From Bactericera cockerelli (Eukaryota; Arthropoda; Insecta; Hemiptera; Triozidae): a stretch of DNA of 64,000 nucleotides. The stretch's first letter is position 1, and each line of letters begins with the position of its first letter. Positions 51,381-63,480 of this stretch are shown piece after piece. The stretch is from contig CM044959.1 of the NCBI GenBank assembly GCA_024516035.1, forward strand, positions 22,618,884 to 22,682,883. Direction: 5' to 3'. Position numbers and translations under genes: made by a program. Below the pieces are notes generated by a model. The model did no database searches. It worked only from the letters and a program-made list of their open reading frames with translations, and was not told the origin of the DNA.

Positions 51381-53929
51381 AATTTTAAATCATTGAAAAT
51401 TTCCCAAAATAATTTTGAAATTAGAACATTTGAACAATATTTTTGTAAAAATAAAATGGGAACAGGAGACTGCAAGGTGGAGAGTGCATGTAAAATGCAT
51501 TGTTTTCAGTGTGAAAATCTCATGTAACCACTACAAAGCTACGAATGAAAAAGCAGGCTTTCCGGTATTGTTCCACCGCATATCCAATATATCCATTGTA
51601 GTTTCTCTTTCATTCATTCTGCATTCTCTGTTTGACTATTGTAATTGCAATCTATGTATGTATAATTGTATATCCAACAAAATGTTGTAGCCAGGAACTT
51701 GATTCTAAGTGTATAGTTAGTTCTAAGGCCTTGTTTACACTCTCTGTAGTGGTTATTATTATCCTAATCATTTTCAAAATTAGAAACCAATTTTTAAACA
51801 ATACTCGCTAAATAAGTATGTAATCTTACAAGAGTGTGGTTAGTTAAAACTCTGCATCAGTAGAAAACTTGTAGTGTAGAGTTTGAATGTAACCACAAAA
51901 CCCAAGGTCGGAAGGCAGAAAGAGACATTATCTCTTGTTAGAGTTCTCACATGAGAAGAAAATATTAATGTGTTATACTATGTGTAATTGTGTTTTTTTT
52001 TTTTTTTTTTTTTGCGTTATTTTAGTAGACACAACTCAATTACTTAATTATCATAATGACTCGTTGTTATCATTGATAGATCTTCTCATATTCATTCAAG
52101 TCCATTATGAAGATACATGTGTCATAGTTATAGCTTTATGAATTACTTATGTAACAATTAATCTATACTAGAGATTCATTAATTGGTTTCGCTGACAGCA
52201 AATACGTCATAATAATTATATTATAGCGTAGAATACAAAAATCGAACTAGCACAGGCTATCGTCCAAACGTCTTACATAATCAAGCTCGCCGGGAGGCGA
52301 GCGCTCGTCAAGTAGCGCGAGCCAACCGGCCTATATTAACACCAAACAGAGTTTATAAGTATTTTCAATAAAATTAAAACTTAGCACAACACGGAATATA
52401 ATATTTAAAAAAAAAGTATATTTTAATTACGTTACAGTTTGCTCTACATATAAGAGTACTGTATCATAGCATAGGTAAATGGTTAGTACAATTTGTCATG
52501 AATACTTCTTATTGATAATTTGATACAACGAAAAATGCTGATAAGTTTGAACTCAAGAACATTGTTGAATAATAATATTATACATAGACAGTTGAATGAT
52601 GTGAAAAACAAGAAAGGAAAGTTAGTTATTTTTGATAAGATATTATTACTGCAGTATACATACGTATTACTCTTCAGGTACATTACTCTACATTCCACAC
52701 CAGCACATGATGAGAATGTCGCAATTTGAATAATTTATTCTGAAGGCGTAGAAATTCCGTTGAAAAACTAATTACGGTCTTGTTCACATGAAACCTTGAT
52801 AAGGGTAGAAATTTGAGTATTGAGGAATATAAAATTTGCGACTTTGAATTGATTTTCTCTCATTGAATCTATTAACAATACAAACAATATTTTTATTGTA
52901 AAATATTTGGTTGTTATTTTGGAATACCATGGCAACATCAATACTTATTGTTTTCTTCATTTTTTAACCACACAAAATGCCATTCTTATATAAATAAATA
53001 AAATGCCATAGGTACTTGTAAATTTTAATAATTGTGATTTCTTTTAAAATAATTATGATACGATACAAACTTTGTATCGTATTATAATGTTCTGTATTTG
53101 AATAAGTAACCTAATTTTGTTTTTTAAGTAGGTATTTTGCACATTTACTTATGACAATCACTAACCTGTATTTTTTTACCAAAAAAAAGTATAAAAAATT
53201 GTGTTTTATTCATGCAAAGTTTAGGTAGGTCACGTGGTCACCTAGATTTTTGTCACGTGCCATTTTTTGTTTCTCTTGTCAATTTCATACATTTCAGCAG
53301 ATCTTATTAAGACACACGATAGTTTTGTTCTTCGTCCTTTTTCTTTTCCACGAAAAAGATTTCCAGAATTTTCCAGGTTCTTCAATTGAAATAATTGACA
53401 GACGAAGGCCAAAGGAAATTGGAAACACTGTGACATCGCACACACATGTACTCTCGGACAATTTAATGAAAACACGGAAACCTTTGTCGGATTCCAAGTC
53501 TCAAGGGAGGGATATCTCAAGTCACGGCATTCCTGTTCCGATCCCTGAGGGACAATATTATCATTATTACCTGTGAGACATGATTGAGGTGGAGGGGGTA
53601 GATTTGACATGTGGTGTGTGACACATGTGCTTGTTTCTGAATTGAAAATAGGTGTACCAGAAATATTAGTAATCATCGGGATGTTGCAGATTTTACAATA
53701 GTAAATTTGCCATGTTATATTATTTTACATAAAAAACGTGTGACAAAGGTATGAAGAAAAAATCTGGTGTAAACATCACACGACTTTCCTTATCCCCCAA
53801 AAAGGAGTCGAATTCCGCCACTGGTGACTCAACGGTAACAGATAACTAAAAACTAATGCCAAATTCGTAATCAGCACTTCAAAATCATTAAATTTGATAT
53901 GTCACAACCCCCATGTAGGATGAATAATA
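51381..53929. other. Presumed TRPA1 5' intron, nothing firm
   Basis: AT-rich, with a T run at 51993-52013. A minus-strand open frame (53242-53676) gives 144 residues without a recognisable domain; near its start it has an ACAG|GTAATA donor-like site, but in phase 1, which does not fit exon 2. I list no exon here. Confidence 0.4.
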
Positions 53930-54196
53930 AAAAAGTTAGTCAAAGCGGGTCCCCCCCAAATACCGGTAAATTGGGGCCGAGTTCCAAAAAGTTCAAGATA
54001 TCAAAAAAATGATCAGAATAGACCCCTATTATTTTTTTAATCTAAGAAAATGTTGTTCTCTAAAAAAATTTGTATCTTTAACCAATTTAAAGAAGCGGCG
54101 ATTTCAACCAAAAGTTTCGTGGTTCGTCTGGTGTATAAAATTAATTTGTGTACCAAATTTCAAGTCTCTAGCTTTTACCGTTCTTGAGATATCCTG

Positions 54197-54242
<46 letters not shown>

Positions 54243-54392
54243 GACAGACAGACAGACGCACGGACCAATGGCTGAAAACAATTTTTTTGGTATCCTGAGG
54301 CCATGATTCGTCCAGAAATGTGAAAAACTGGGTAGGTCAAATTTTCGACGAATACAATACTTTCCTTATTATAAGATAAGGAAAGTAAAAAA
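53930..54392 (+). repeat. Non-coding element with CA/GACA microsatellite and 3' hairpin
   Basis: A (CA)n run followed by (GACA)n at 54197-54258 lies inside sequence shaped like the 29169 family: a TTCTTGAGATATCCTG block, ACAGACAGACAGACAGAC, GAAATGTGAAAAACTGG and a terminal hairpin TACTTTCCTTATTATAAG / ATAAGGAAAGTA. Different sequence from that family but the same layout, so probably a related element class. Confidence 0.5.
54197..54258. repeat. CA and GACA microsatellite
   Basis: About 20 CA repeats followed by five GACA repeats, uninterrupted. A simple sequence repeat likely to vary in length between individuals. Confidence 0.95.
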
Positions 54393-54975
54393 AACATTAT
54401 ATTTAATCGAAAAAATTGTACTTTGAGCATATTCAATGATTATTTTGAGCATAAATTGATAGTAATTCAGCCTCATTGGGGTGGGCCATAGCCACCAGCA
54501 TTACGATATAATTATGTAACTCTAAGTTGAGTATCTATTAACTATAATCTGTTAATATATTATGTATCGAACTTAGGAGGAAATAAATTTTAATAATACT
54601 TACTTATTTCACTATCATTGATATTATTATTTTTTAAGAAAAAAAATCCAGGATTTATCCATATTATTTTACATTATGCTGAATAGAAGTTATTACCTTT
54701 ATTGCATTTTTTTTTTTACTTTTCCCATTACATAAAGTAGAAGTAAATACAAAGCCTGCTTTTGTGGAAACCCAATATCCGCGATAATCTCTCTCCCCTG
54801 AGGATCTAAGGTGCGAAGAAGCTTAGCTATAATATTTCCACTACATTTTGTGTCTTCAATTCAACAGAAAAGTTAATTGGAAAGCAAAAATCTCTGACTT
54901 TTCTCTTTATTATCCTCCACTCCACTACTTCATACTTCATTACAGCGATAGGCCATTCTAGGAATGAAATTTAAT

Positions 54976-55202
54976 TAATAATAATAATATCGCCTTATTA
55001 TTTATACTAGGTACTCGATTAGGACTATTAATGACACATTATTCCAGCAGAAACCCCAAGACGTAAACTATTATGTGGTAAAAATCCCAAATGCGAAGAT
55101 AAATTCTCATGTCCGCCTGTCCGGGCTGGGTTTCGAACCCGCGCCTCTGGAATCTCTGGATTCACAGAGTGCCGCCTTTACAACTGAGCTACCGGGACAG
55201 AT
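54976..55202 (-). repeat. tRNA-derived SINE, full copy
   Basis: Third copy of the 28194 family: minus-strand TGTCCCGGTAGCTCAGTTGT, AAAGGCGGCACTCTGTGAAT, GGGTTCGAAACCCAGCC; then the body and AAATAAGGCGATATTATTAT. Shares the TCCAGAGATTCCAGAGG insertion with the 39355 copy. Confidence 0.82.
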
Positions 55203-56185
55203 ATTATCTATCTATATCTATAAAATGCAACTGTCTGTGTGTAATGTGTATGTGTGTTCTTTATTCAAATCCACACCGTTTGACCGAGAAACCTGAAATT
55301 TTGCACATAGGTTTATATCTCCCTTGGGTTAAGCTGCAATGAGTACGTATAAAAAAAATGGATGGGTGACACAAAAAATATTCACGTTTTTCGACCTCAA
55401 TGACATTTTTTTTCGAAACGACCCATCCATTAAAAGCGAGAAAGTTTTAGGTAAGAGTTTGAGCTTTCATTTGACATATCGATCGCGAAATTCTGGTGAG
55501 CTCCACCGAGTAAGGACAAAAAATGAATGGGTGTGTCGGTGCGTGGATGTGTTTGTGTGGGTGTTGTGTGTTTGATGGGATGGCGAAGGGGCGGAATTTT
55601 TTTGTGGTTCAATCCAACGATTTTCAAGTATAAAATAACACCTAGTTAGAGTACAACCTTTTTCCTTGGTTCCTAGTTCACGGAGGGAGGTGGGGCACTC
55701 GACAAATATATGGGAACCAAAGCTCTCTCGGATGAGGGACCCTTAGGACCAAATTATGAAACAGGATTGGATTTAATCTAATATGTGGACACTATCTTTT
55801 AACCATTTTCAACCTATCACAGCGTACTTTGGTCAGCTGATAGTGTCCCTGTCCAATCTAATCCTGTCTCATAATTAGACATTTAGTAGTCCTTCTGAGT
55901 GTTTATTTATATTCTCAGGATCCAACTTTCTGAGTCCAGAAGGGCGGTTGTCGGAAAGAAATCCATAGAAAATAATACTTGGGTACACGAGGTCAGTAGG
56001 TCGAGGAGGCCAAGAATAGACTAGGAACGGCAGAAACAAGAAATAGGTTAAGGAAATAAAAATATGAGAATACTAAAACACATAATCGTGAAAATGAAAA
56101 TAATGCTTTTTTCTATCTACTTGTTTGGTCATCTCTTTGCATTCCTAGGTAATGTTTGTACCATTCAACCGATCAATAATAATAA

Positions 56186-56350
56186 TAATAACAACCACCA
56201 GGCGAAAAAATGCTCAAAGCATTTTCTATCACCTAACACTCAGAGTCTTGTTATTATGTCAAACTCAAATTAATGAGGAAAAATTCATGCACTTGGTGGG
56301 ATTCAAACCAACGAATCCTTACGCTACCTGGATTACCAGACTAGCGCGTT
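56186..56350 (-). repeat. tRNA-derived SINE (AGTGGTTAACGCGCTAG family), head truncated
   Basis: Minus strand: AACGCGCTAGTCTGGTAATC, CAGGTAGCGTAAGGATTCGT, TTGGTTTGAATCCCACC, GCATGAATTTTTCCTCATTA, then a tail with ACTCTGAGTGTTAGGTGAT and AAATGCTTTGAGCATTTTTT. Matches 32030-32225 along its length; the first bases of the head are missing. Confidence 0.7.
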
Positions 56351-58929
56351 GCATGTTGCAGACAATATATGAAACTATACCAGTGCATGTTCCTGACTTA
56401 GCAAATACTAACCTGTGAGGTTCAAATTGTCAACTTTTACATAAATTTAAAGTGTATTCATAATAATGCCAAATTTTGCGAGCTTTTAATATTGCTTACA
56501 GATACTTAATTAGACAAGGCAATTAATTTATTGCTCTTGTTTATTAATTCAAAAACAAATGGAATAATTCACGAAGTTATACAGCATTCCTGTTTAATTA
56601 CAATAACGTCCTGCTCTCACAAAATGTCAACGTCCTATGAACAACCATTAATTTTCAAATGGGTTCTAATAATTAATAGATAACATTCCTTCGCCAGGTT
56701 CTGATGATGAGTCAAAAAAATTAAATTTTCTCTTGAAGCCACTCTTGTTAGCAAGTCTCCTGGTAATTTATTTTTGAGGTCTCTATTTTTGATCAAATCA
56801 GATCTGACATTCCTAAAGATTCTTTACTATTTCTGGGAAAGAAACAAATGATAATCTCGACTTTCACAAATACTGTTGGAATTTGAAGAGCAGGTAATAG
56901 AAATACAAACAATACAACATATTCTAATATTTAAGATCGAGGACTTAAAATTGTATGAACGCCTTGTATTATTTTCAATTATGCAATGTGCCGTCAATGT
57001 CACAATCATTATTCCTTCTAATTATAGTCTACAATAGTAAATTCTACATTGTACCAATGAATATATGCAATCTTTGCATCTTTATTAATTGAATTTGGAC
57101 AGGCATTTTATAATTATTTTAATAACGTTGTATACGTGCATAAAATTAATCATTGTTGTTGGTTTTTCAAGCTTTCTGTTTTATTTTTTAGAACTTGAAA
57201 ATAAAATATAATAATAATATTTTTGTTTCACCTAATACTTATAATATGTATCACTCAATTCATACTCGGTGTTATTATATACCTAGCTATCAAAACTTGG
57301 TCAGTCATGTATGTTGATTTTTTACGCTGATAAGGCCTCTTTTTTCCAGCTTATCATGAGAATACGATGACGGGATTTAAAAATAATCTAGAATATTTTC
57401 AAACCATACAAATATTTTATAATATATTTATGAACATTGAACACCAATATTATTATATCCGCATGTATAAATATATCAAGATAAATATAATATCATTACT
57501 TATTCTTGTTCTTCGAATTGGCAGTTTATACCCATTAATATATATAATCATAAAAATATTAATATGATTACATCTAATGTGATGTACCTTGATGATACAA
57601 TAAATAACTTTTATAATCCATGAAAAAGCAGAAAATATACCATCATCAGACTTTAGAACTATTTATAATTTTATACTGTAGTTACTAAGTTATTTGAACC
57701 TCAAAAATCCCTATTTTATAGCACATACAAGTTTACCACACAAGCATACCCAATTTTATTACTCATTCCTAAAATTTAATCCACTCCGCTATTTCTGACA
57801 CAACTAGTGTTCGAACATGAAACCTTCTGAGATTGAGACTGTAATGAAAAGGACAATTCACATACTATAACCATGTTTCATTTATCTATCCTAGACGGTG
57901 TGGGGGTCTCGTGACTCATCGCCCACTACAGTCCTATAATGCCGCCGCCTCATGACCGAGGTACCTTGACAAGACTGAGTCAGCTTCTAACTCGAGAAAT
58001 AGAACAACAAGAGCCACGGAATAATTTTTATTCCCTAGCCTATCTGGGTTCAAGAGGAACGACTCCTGTTTCTTTTACATTAATTTAGAAGAAAAAAGTT
58101 CTTTTCTTTATATTCCCAATACCTTTTCATCGCGTGAGAGACATAATAAAATGACATTTTTAATCCCACTCTGAAGCCAATTATCTATTCCTTCATATGA
58201 AGTAAGAACTATGACCTCGCTTGCAATTGTGTCACTTAAGCTTACATAATCGAGAAGAAATTTAATTTAAGTCGGGAACTGTTGTAATGTTATGTAAGAG
58301 GAAATAATTGTTGACTGGAAAATTCCAAAAAAAATAGTAAATTTCTCTTTGGAACTTTTTTTTTGAGAACTTATAGTTTAAGACGTGCGAAATATATTTT
58401 AAAGGGATTCATATTTGAGGCGTGCCAGGGCATAAGGTAAAAAACGCATAATGGATAGGTATCAAAGGGGGAAAAAATGGTATTTTAATTATCGGATTTA
58501 TAGTAAAACAAACACACACACAAAATATGTGTGAGATTAGGTTATTAATATTGAATGAATTTCCTGAAATTACTTTCAGAACAGTACAGTTTGGAATAAA
58601 ATATCAAAACCACGAGAGACCAAATCTCGTGCTTTTGCCTAATATTTGTAAATTATATTACTGGGATCCTCTAATGAAACTTTATTATAATTGTCAGATA
58701 ACAAATTCTGAAGAAGGGTGTCACATTTTAGAAGGGAGGTTATTTTGGCCTTTCTAATTAATATTCAAATTGAGATTTCAAACCTTGAGGTGATGGAAAA
58801 TAAATGAAGCGAAAAAATGTAAAAGGGAATGTCAATTTCATTAATCTCTTGTTCTTGTGGAAACTCTTCATTGATTCTCAAGTAGGTACTCTTAATTATT
58901 AATAATGTTTATTTGTTTAATCTTCCAAT
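56351..58929. other. AT-rich DNA, nothing recognised
   Basis: No supportable exon, repeat family or structured element. Open frames on both strands are short, AT-biased and without domains. Confidence 0.5.
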
Positions 58930-59110
58930 TTCTGTCACTGAAGATAAGCAACGTCCAGCGAAGCGAGGAGATATCCATCCAGTGACCATTCAAATTCAAA
59001 CCCTCGTGGTGTCGGCTATTCTCGGCCTCACTCAGACTGGGTGAGGTTAATCTGAGTAGCTAGTTTAGTTTTGGTTTCCAGTGAATGGAGGGGTTTCCGT
59101 CGCGTCGTGA
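58930..59110 (+). repeat. 5S rRNA-derived SINE copy, 5' truncated
   Basis: Starts inside the head (GAAGATAAGCAACGTCCAGC), continues CCAGTGACCATTCAAATTCA, CTCACTCAGACTGGGTGAGG and CCAGTGAATGGAGGGG. It has the long form of the middle, as in 2960-3220. Diverged; no clear target duplication. Confidence 0.7.
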
Positions 59111-59643
59111 AGAGCAACAATATGAGACGAAGGTGCGAGAATGAAAAATAATAAATAAAGGTAGTCGATACTCGATATGCAGGAAAGTGACTTTAAACCA
59201 TAACAAACAAAGAAATCTTCCCATGAAAAAAGGCCCGAAACTGAAAAAAAAATCGTTTCGAAAGTACTCTTTTCTTTCACAATACGCACATAAGTGAGTA
59301 TGTCATCACTAGTTAAGCGTGAAATACCTACAACACCTGCAGGTGTGAATTTTTCGTTGTTGTAGGTATGAGTTGGAAGGAAATGACTTTTGCTGTGAAT
59401 GGTGTCATTCAAAGAGCAATAATTTTTTGTAGGGAATAGCTTGAAACATAACCATTGAAATGCATTTATGTCTAATTAGCCTAAATATTGATAGTAACTT
59501 ACCTTACCATACCTCAACCAGTTTAGAGCACCAATATAAAACTCAGGTACGAGTATGAAATAGTAAATAAAGTTCCGTAAAGTAGAAATTGGATTCGGTG
59601 TGACATCAAACGCACTATACTTATTTAAAGAAACAGAACTCAC

Positions 59644-59724
59644 CAAAGGAGGCACCGAGTTGTTTCGTCTCCGATGAGTTCTCCCGGACCAAATGTTCCA
59701 GAACCAACCAGTTGAAGGAGGCAT
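59644..59724 (-). CDS. TrpA1: Candidate TRPA1 first coding exon
   Basis: On the minus strand an ATG at 59724 opens 27 codons (MPPSTGWFWNIWSGRTHRRR, NNSVPPL) that end at a good donor, CCTTTG|GTGAGT, in phase 0. That is the phase needed to join exon 2 at 50838. Insect TRPA1 genes are known to use alternative short first exons. There is no conservation evidence, the ATG context is ordinary and a promoter was not identified, so this is a candidate only. Confidence 0.3.
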
Positions 59725-59887
59725 ACCGTGATCAAAGGTCGTAGCGCAGATGAATCTGGTAATCGAATAAAAAATATTTTATTACTATAGTTCGCAGTCA
59801 TCAAAACATCCATACAGTATGTAACACATAACACATACTGTAGGTATTACCCCAACTAGACTTCTGTCTGAGGAAAGAAAAATGATT

Positions 59888-59986
59888 TTTTTTTGCCAGC
59901 ATCACGAAGTCTTCACCTCGCTGGACCTAGCTTAACTCCGGTGATCCTACGAAAACCGGTGCATTCAACGCGCCATCGATGCTGGC
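59888..59986 (-). repeat. Short 5S-like retroposon monomer with target-site duplication
   Basis: Minus strand GCCAGCATCGATGGCGCGTT, GAATGCACCGGTTTTCGTAG, GATCACCGGAGTTAAGCTAG, GTCCAGCGAGGTGAAGACTT, CGTGATGCTGGC and poly(A). The 5' GCCAGCATC can pair with the 3' GATGCTGGC, the analogue of 5S helix I. Flanked by the 12-bp direct repeat AGAAAAATGATT (59876-59887 and 59987-59998). It lacks the tail of the longer SINEs. Confidence 0.88.
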
Positions 59987-59998
59987 AGAAAAATGATT

Positions 59999-61764
59999 AA
60001 ATTTAGCTATTGAATATTTTCAAAGTGATCAGTTCATCACTAATGGATACTTTCTGTCGGAATCCATCCTTGTCGCCGGTTGGAAGAACAGGAGACGTAG
60101 CACGAAGATGTGAACCACTAACGGAAACTTATAGTATCAGGGATTTTTAGTATATTTTTACTTCGTAGCAGTGTGAAATAGCATACATTGACGTTATTTT
60201 TGTCAAATTTAAAAAGATATCCTGTTATTCAGAATACCTAGTTTTTGGGCAAGACAGTCGAAATTTAAATTCAATTTTCGTAGTATCTGGAGAGTACCCT
60301 AAACCCTCCGCATGGCTTCTAAGCAGAATAAGCACCCCTCCTGTGCCCTGAGCAACTTGTGATTTTATATCGGAAAGAAATTATCAGTCAAAATATAGTG
60401 AAAGAGTTTTACTCCAACCAAGTATGACGTGTAGGTGTATGTGTACAAGTCAAATAAAAAAAAATAATTTGGTTGAGTTTTACTAGAATTTTTTTACTGT
60501 TGGTATTTCTGATACCTAATTTTGGCTCCTAACTTACTTATTACAATCAAAGAAATAATACCAAATTCTTATCTCAAAATAGTGTGAATAAACAATTCAA
60601 TTTTGATTTTTTAATAGCCATCAAAATTACCTCTTGTAAAAATGTATTATTGTAATTACTTACAGGTGATGAACTTTCATGAACCAATACCCCACCTGAC
60701 CGGAAAGTGCCATGGGTCATACAATTTCAAAAGTCTATGAGCTTGTCATAAAAAGAAAATTTCAATTTACTTACCTGGAAAAAGAAATTAAATGTCCTTG
60801 CGAAAAGATCGTACTTGTGATGACGAGAAATTACAGGAATATAGCAACAAAAGCACACACTTTTACATCCTTGAGGAGAATATCGTGGAAACTCGGGAAA
60901 ATACAGAAGCAACAGGAAGTCAGGAACATTGTGAGGGGGTGGAGGATGAGAAGGGAGAGGGATGAGGGACAGGAGAGAAGTGAGGGTATGAAGACGGGAT
61001 AGGAGAAATCATGTGTCATTATGACATTCATGTATTTGGGTGCCGAAACGATAGGGTTGTCACTTTCATTTTCCCAGCATGTGCTTACATACATAGATAT
61101 ACCTACTTAGTACATACATTATTACTTCGCCGTTTTGACGACAGGTTATATAATAGGTACTAATATTAATTTGTGCTTGACTCTAGACTGCAAAAATGTA
61201 ATGGAAACTAACACAGTAATATTAGCGATGCGATTATTATATTTGTCTGTGCCGCTAGCTGAACGACGGACGGACGCCCAGTTTATTCTAAAATGAACGA
61301 AGCCTTTTTTTTTTAAAAAAAAAAAGTGTGTTTATTGTTTGTGATCCACAGCTGACAGCTACAAAGGAAATGAGAAGATGAAGATTCGACTAGAATAGAT
61401 GACAGTATTTTACTGTATTTCTCGATCGGTCCCACCTCATTGATATTAAATAAACTGTTTCATTGTTTTTAAGAGCTAATCAGCTTCTTGGATGTTCAGT
61501 TTAGATAAGAAAGCTGTGTCTTCAGTTTCCAGTATGATCCAACAGTTTCATCTTAGTAGCTACTTAGACACATCCTCTCCACTTAAATGTGTCATTTGCA
61601 AAACAAACAACAACACTGGCGAATGGCAAATTCTATTCAGATAACAACGAGGTGAGAGGTTCTGTGTGGCGACTGATAACCTGTGTAAATACAAACAATA
61701 TGTACTTCATGTGCGCGCTAAAATTATGAATGCATTTACGAAGCACGTTTGTAAACTTTCTAAA
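59999..61764. other. Nothing recognised
   Basis: AT-rich, with a GAGAGG-rich patch (60930-61000) and an A run at about 61313-61325. No exon or repeat family could be supported. Confidence 0.5.
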
Positions 61765-62062
61765 CAGAGGAATCCCAGATCTTTACTTCTGTAGATACAA
61801 AGAACTACAGAGGAATCCCAGATCAGTACTTATGTAGACACAAAGAACTACAGAGGAATCCCAGATCATTACTTATGTAGATACAAAAGAACTACAGAGG
61901 AATCCCAGATCATTACTTCTGTTGATACAAAGAACTACAGAGGAATCCCAGATCAGTACTTCTGTAGATACAAAGAACTACAGAGGAATCCCAGATCATT
62001 ACTTCTGTAGATACAAAGAACTACAGATGAATCCCAGATCATTACTTCTGTAGGTAGATACA
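61765..62062 (+). repeat. 43-bp minisatellite, 7 copies
   Basis: CAGAGGAATCCCAGATCATT plus ACTTCTGTAGATACAAAGAA repeats with starts at 61765, 61808, 61851, 61895, 61938, 61981 and 62024. Units differ by a few bases (CAGTACT/CATTACT, CTTATG/CTTCTG). CTACAGA and TTCTGTAG within the unit are complementary, so each unit can form a stem. Confidence 0.93.
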
Positions 62063-62246
62063 AAATAAAAAAAAGCTAGATACAGCTTATCTAGCAACAG
62101 TAAAGTTGCAATTATTTGCTATAGAGTAATTAAAAAAGCGAAGGAAAACTATTCTAAACCTTCTAATAGAAAGTAAAAAACGATCAGGGGGTGACAACTA
62201 ATTCATACAGAACGTAACTCATCGATAACAAACCTATAGATAGCTA

Positions 62247-62590
62247 AAATACGCTGCCAATTATGGACACAATTTCAACTTTTATTATCGCTAGAATCAG
62301 AGATTTTTTACTTAATCACTTGCACCTATTTAAAAAAGTACTCAACCGATTCTCTTCAAATTTGTTTTATAATATGGTAAAATACCGTTTTTTCTATATT
62401 CTAGACACTACAAAAATTCTGTATCGGCATGTCATTTTTTGACTTATTTTTTGACTTATTTGTCCAAAACTTCGGATTTTCTTAAATATTAAATATCAGA
62501 GCTCAATCAAATTATATTATAAAATCATCAAAATCAGGTGTAGCGTTCACGAGATATAGGCGTAATATTTTATTAGAGTTAATGCAAATC
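62247..62590 (+). mobile_element. Hairpin-ended element, 3'-truncated copy
   Basis: CTGCCAATTATGGACACAAT, ACTTAATCACTTGCACC, TTCAAATTTGTTTTATAATA, CAAAAATTCTGTATCGGCA and AAATCAGGTGTAGCGTTCAC follow the order of 29169-29855 and 45268-46045. It stops where the GC-rich block shared with 22138 begins (62590). Confidence 0.6.
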
Positions 62591-62636
62591 GAAACGGTCG
62601 TTTCGCGGGAGAACGCCTCCCAGAAACTACAGTACT
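62590..62636. repeat. Short GC-rich repeat, inverted copy of 22138-22185
   Basis: CGAAACGGTCGTTTCGCGGG then AGAACGCCTCCCAGAAACTA. The CGAAACG...CGTTTCG part is palindromic. It borders the truncated hairpin-ended element and may be the end of a separate insertion. Confidence 0.55.
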
Positions 62637-63069
62637 TAAATAACGGTAAATATAGTTTGTGTGTATTTTGTCGTCTTGAAAAGTCAATGTTGCAATGAAC
62701 AAGAGTCACAGTACATATAATTTTGAAAACCAATTATTTCGTGACTGAAGAATATGGTTTCATATTTACATATAACCTTTCCTCAACAACACCTGCCAGG
62801 TTCCACAACTTTTGACATCTATGTACTGTAGCATACTCAGTGATATTTGAGTTACATTTTCTATTATTGAAAATGACTAATTTTCTCGTTCTTTTTGTAG
62901 GAATTTTAAATTCAATTTCACTAAGGAGATCAGGTGCATAATTATATTTTGTTATTTATGATTTTGTAAAAAATTGTAAGATCATAATTATAATATGTTC
63001 ATAAATATTTTAATTGTACTATACAAACTGCATTTTTGCAATTAATGCTTTATTTATTTTATATCCTAA

Positions 63070-63480
63070 AATTCTTAAAAATCTATGCTGCACCGATTCA
63101 CTAAGATTTTTTTGGTATGCATACTGCATACGCACCGACTAACACCGACCTGACAATCCTGACATACCCAAACTAAAGGACCCTTAATGTTGTCACATTC
63201 GAGAACTCCCTGCAGTGTCTCATTAAAAACCCATACATTTGAAGTTGCTCTCGAATTTGACATCCAGGTCCTTCACTGTCGACTGTTGAGAGTGTCGAGC
63301 CGGTGTTTCGTCCATGACATGATATGTGGCCAGGATGGGATTTCTAGTGGTGTGGTTTGTAACAATGGCACATTTTTTAACATTAAGGGCGAATGTACGT
63401 TTTTGCAATACCGCTGTGGCACTAAGTCACGGATTGCGTACTGCGTAAGATAGGCCAAAATGCTCTGATAATATATCATT
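63070..63480 (-). pseudogene. Possible non-LTR retrotransposon RT fragment
   Basis: A minus-strand frame gives LNVKKCAIVTNHTTRNPILA, then DLDVKFESNFKCMGF. This recalls the segment after the catalytic motif of non-LTR reverse transcriptases (NxxKC ... DLGVxFD). A second frame carries on downstream (ECDNIKGPLVWV), implying a frameshift. The catalytic YxDD box is not seen. Short and decayed, so the call is tentative. Confidence 0.35.

Noticed and set aside
53242..53676. 144-residue minus-strand frame as a TRPA1 5' exon
   Set aside because: No domain; the donor-like site (ACAG|GTAATA) is in phase 1 while exon 2 needs phase 0; the rest reads like random AT-rich translation. Could still be UTR.
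61765..62062. CRISPR-like repeat array
   Set aside because: Whole 43-bp unit is repeated with no variable spacer; an ordinary minisatellite.
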